A stretch of 64,000 bases of DNA, taken from assembly GCF_963677685.1 (NCBI RefSeq), contig NZ_OY782185.1, positions 148,973-212,972 of the forward strand. The letters run 5' to 3'. Of this stretch, positions 63,838 through 64,000 are shown piece by piece. Position numbers and translations under genes: made by a program. Position 1 is the first letter of the stretch, and the number at the start of each line of letters is the position of its first letter. The notes beneath the pieces are model-generated. The model was not told the DNA's origin and did not search any database. It saw only the letters and a program-made list of their open reading frames with translations. The stretch is from an uncultured Bacteroides sp. (GTDB lineage: Bacteria; Bacteroidota; Bacteroidia; Bacteroidales; Bacteroidaceae).

Positions 63838-64000
63838 TTATAAATTAAATTTCATACGGACAAAATTTTCAATAAAATCAACTGTAGCATTGAGGCCTAA
63901 AAGAGATGAATCAATACAGAGATGATAAGTAGAAGCTGCTCCCCAGGTTTTATAGCTATAATAGTTATAATACTCTGAACGTTTTTTATCTGTCTTACCA
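63838..64000 (-). CDS. Cytidylate-kinase-like protein, C-terminal part (runs off right edge)
   Basis: The last 53 codons of a gene entering from the right, ending in TAA at 63838-63840. The visible tail (KKRSEYYNYYSYKTWGAASTYHLCIDSSLLGLNATVDFI) matches the end of the cytidylate kinase-like P-loop family common in Bacteroidales. The catalytic part is outside the window, so the substrate cannot be judged. Confidence 0.75.
   Translation of the reverse strand, partial: GKTDKKRSEYYNYYSYKTWGAASTYHLCIDSSLLGLNATVDFIENFVRMKFNL

Overview
This window looks like a chromosomal segment of a Bacteroides or a close relative in the Bacteroidales. The evidence is the AT-rich sequence, repeated promoter -7 boxes of the Bacteroidota form TAnnTTTG, TonB-dependent receptors with carboxypeptidase-like N-terminal domains, a fimbrillin-type lipoprotein, and the MutA/MutB methylmalonyl-CoA mutase of the succinate-propionate route. 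Most of the window is core genome. I see no transposase, phage gene, CRISPR array, rRNA or SusC/SusD pair.

Left part (1-17 kb): the N-terminal half of an alpha-2-macroglobulin-like protein; a fimbrillin-FISUMP lipoprotein; pepD with a flippase-like membrane protein; rsmA; mgtE; a DUF349 protein; tRNA-Gln(CTG); the rsfS-ftsH-cdsA operon; an uncharacterised lipoprotein. Middle (17-38 kb): an orphan ZnuB-type permease, tsaE and an Imm17-like protein. These face a long minus-strand run (SpoIIM-family protein, membrane protein, DUF4129, DUF4350, MoxR ATPase, DUF58) that is divergent from an RDD-family gene. Then come a striking 22-bp inverted repeat, trxA, dnaE, psd-pssA, tadA, yraN, birA, pyrH, frr and rsgA.

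Right part (38-64 kb): a metallophosphoesterase-TonB receptor pair; a siderophore-type TonB receptor with a secreted esterase and a GlxA/AraC regulator; gap; a TonB-C-terminal-domain protein; a 0.3-kb palindromic, MITE-like intergenic element; topB with an apparent short terminated leader RNA; an iron/tetrapyrrole-type uptake locus (permease, ATPase, atypical tetrapyrrole methylase, terminator, TonB receptor, binding lipoprotein); and mutA-mutB. The mutA reading frame appears broken by one missing base near its 5' end. The right edge cuts a cytidylate-kinase-like gene.

The observations most worth a second look are the methylase inside the uptake locus, the mutA frameshift, the nested palindrome at 25.6 kb, the MITE-like element at 50.5-50.9 kb, the terminated leader RNA before topB, and the MoxR/SpoIIM/RDD membrane module. 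All family names come from reading motifs by eye. No database search was run.
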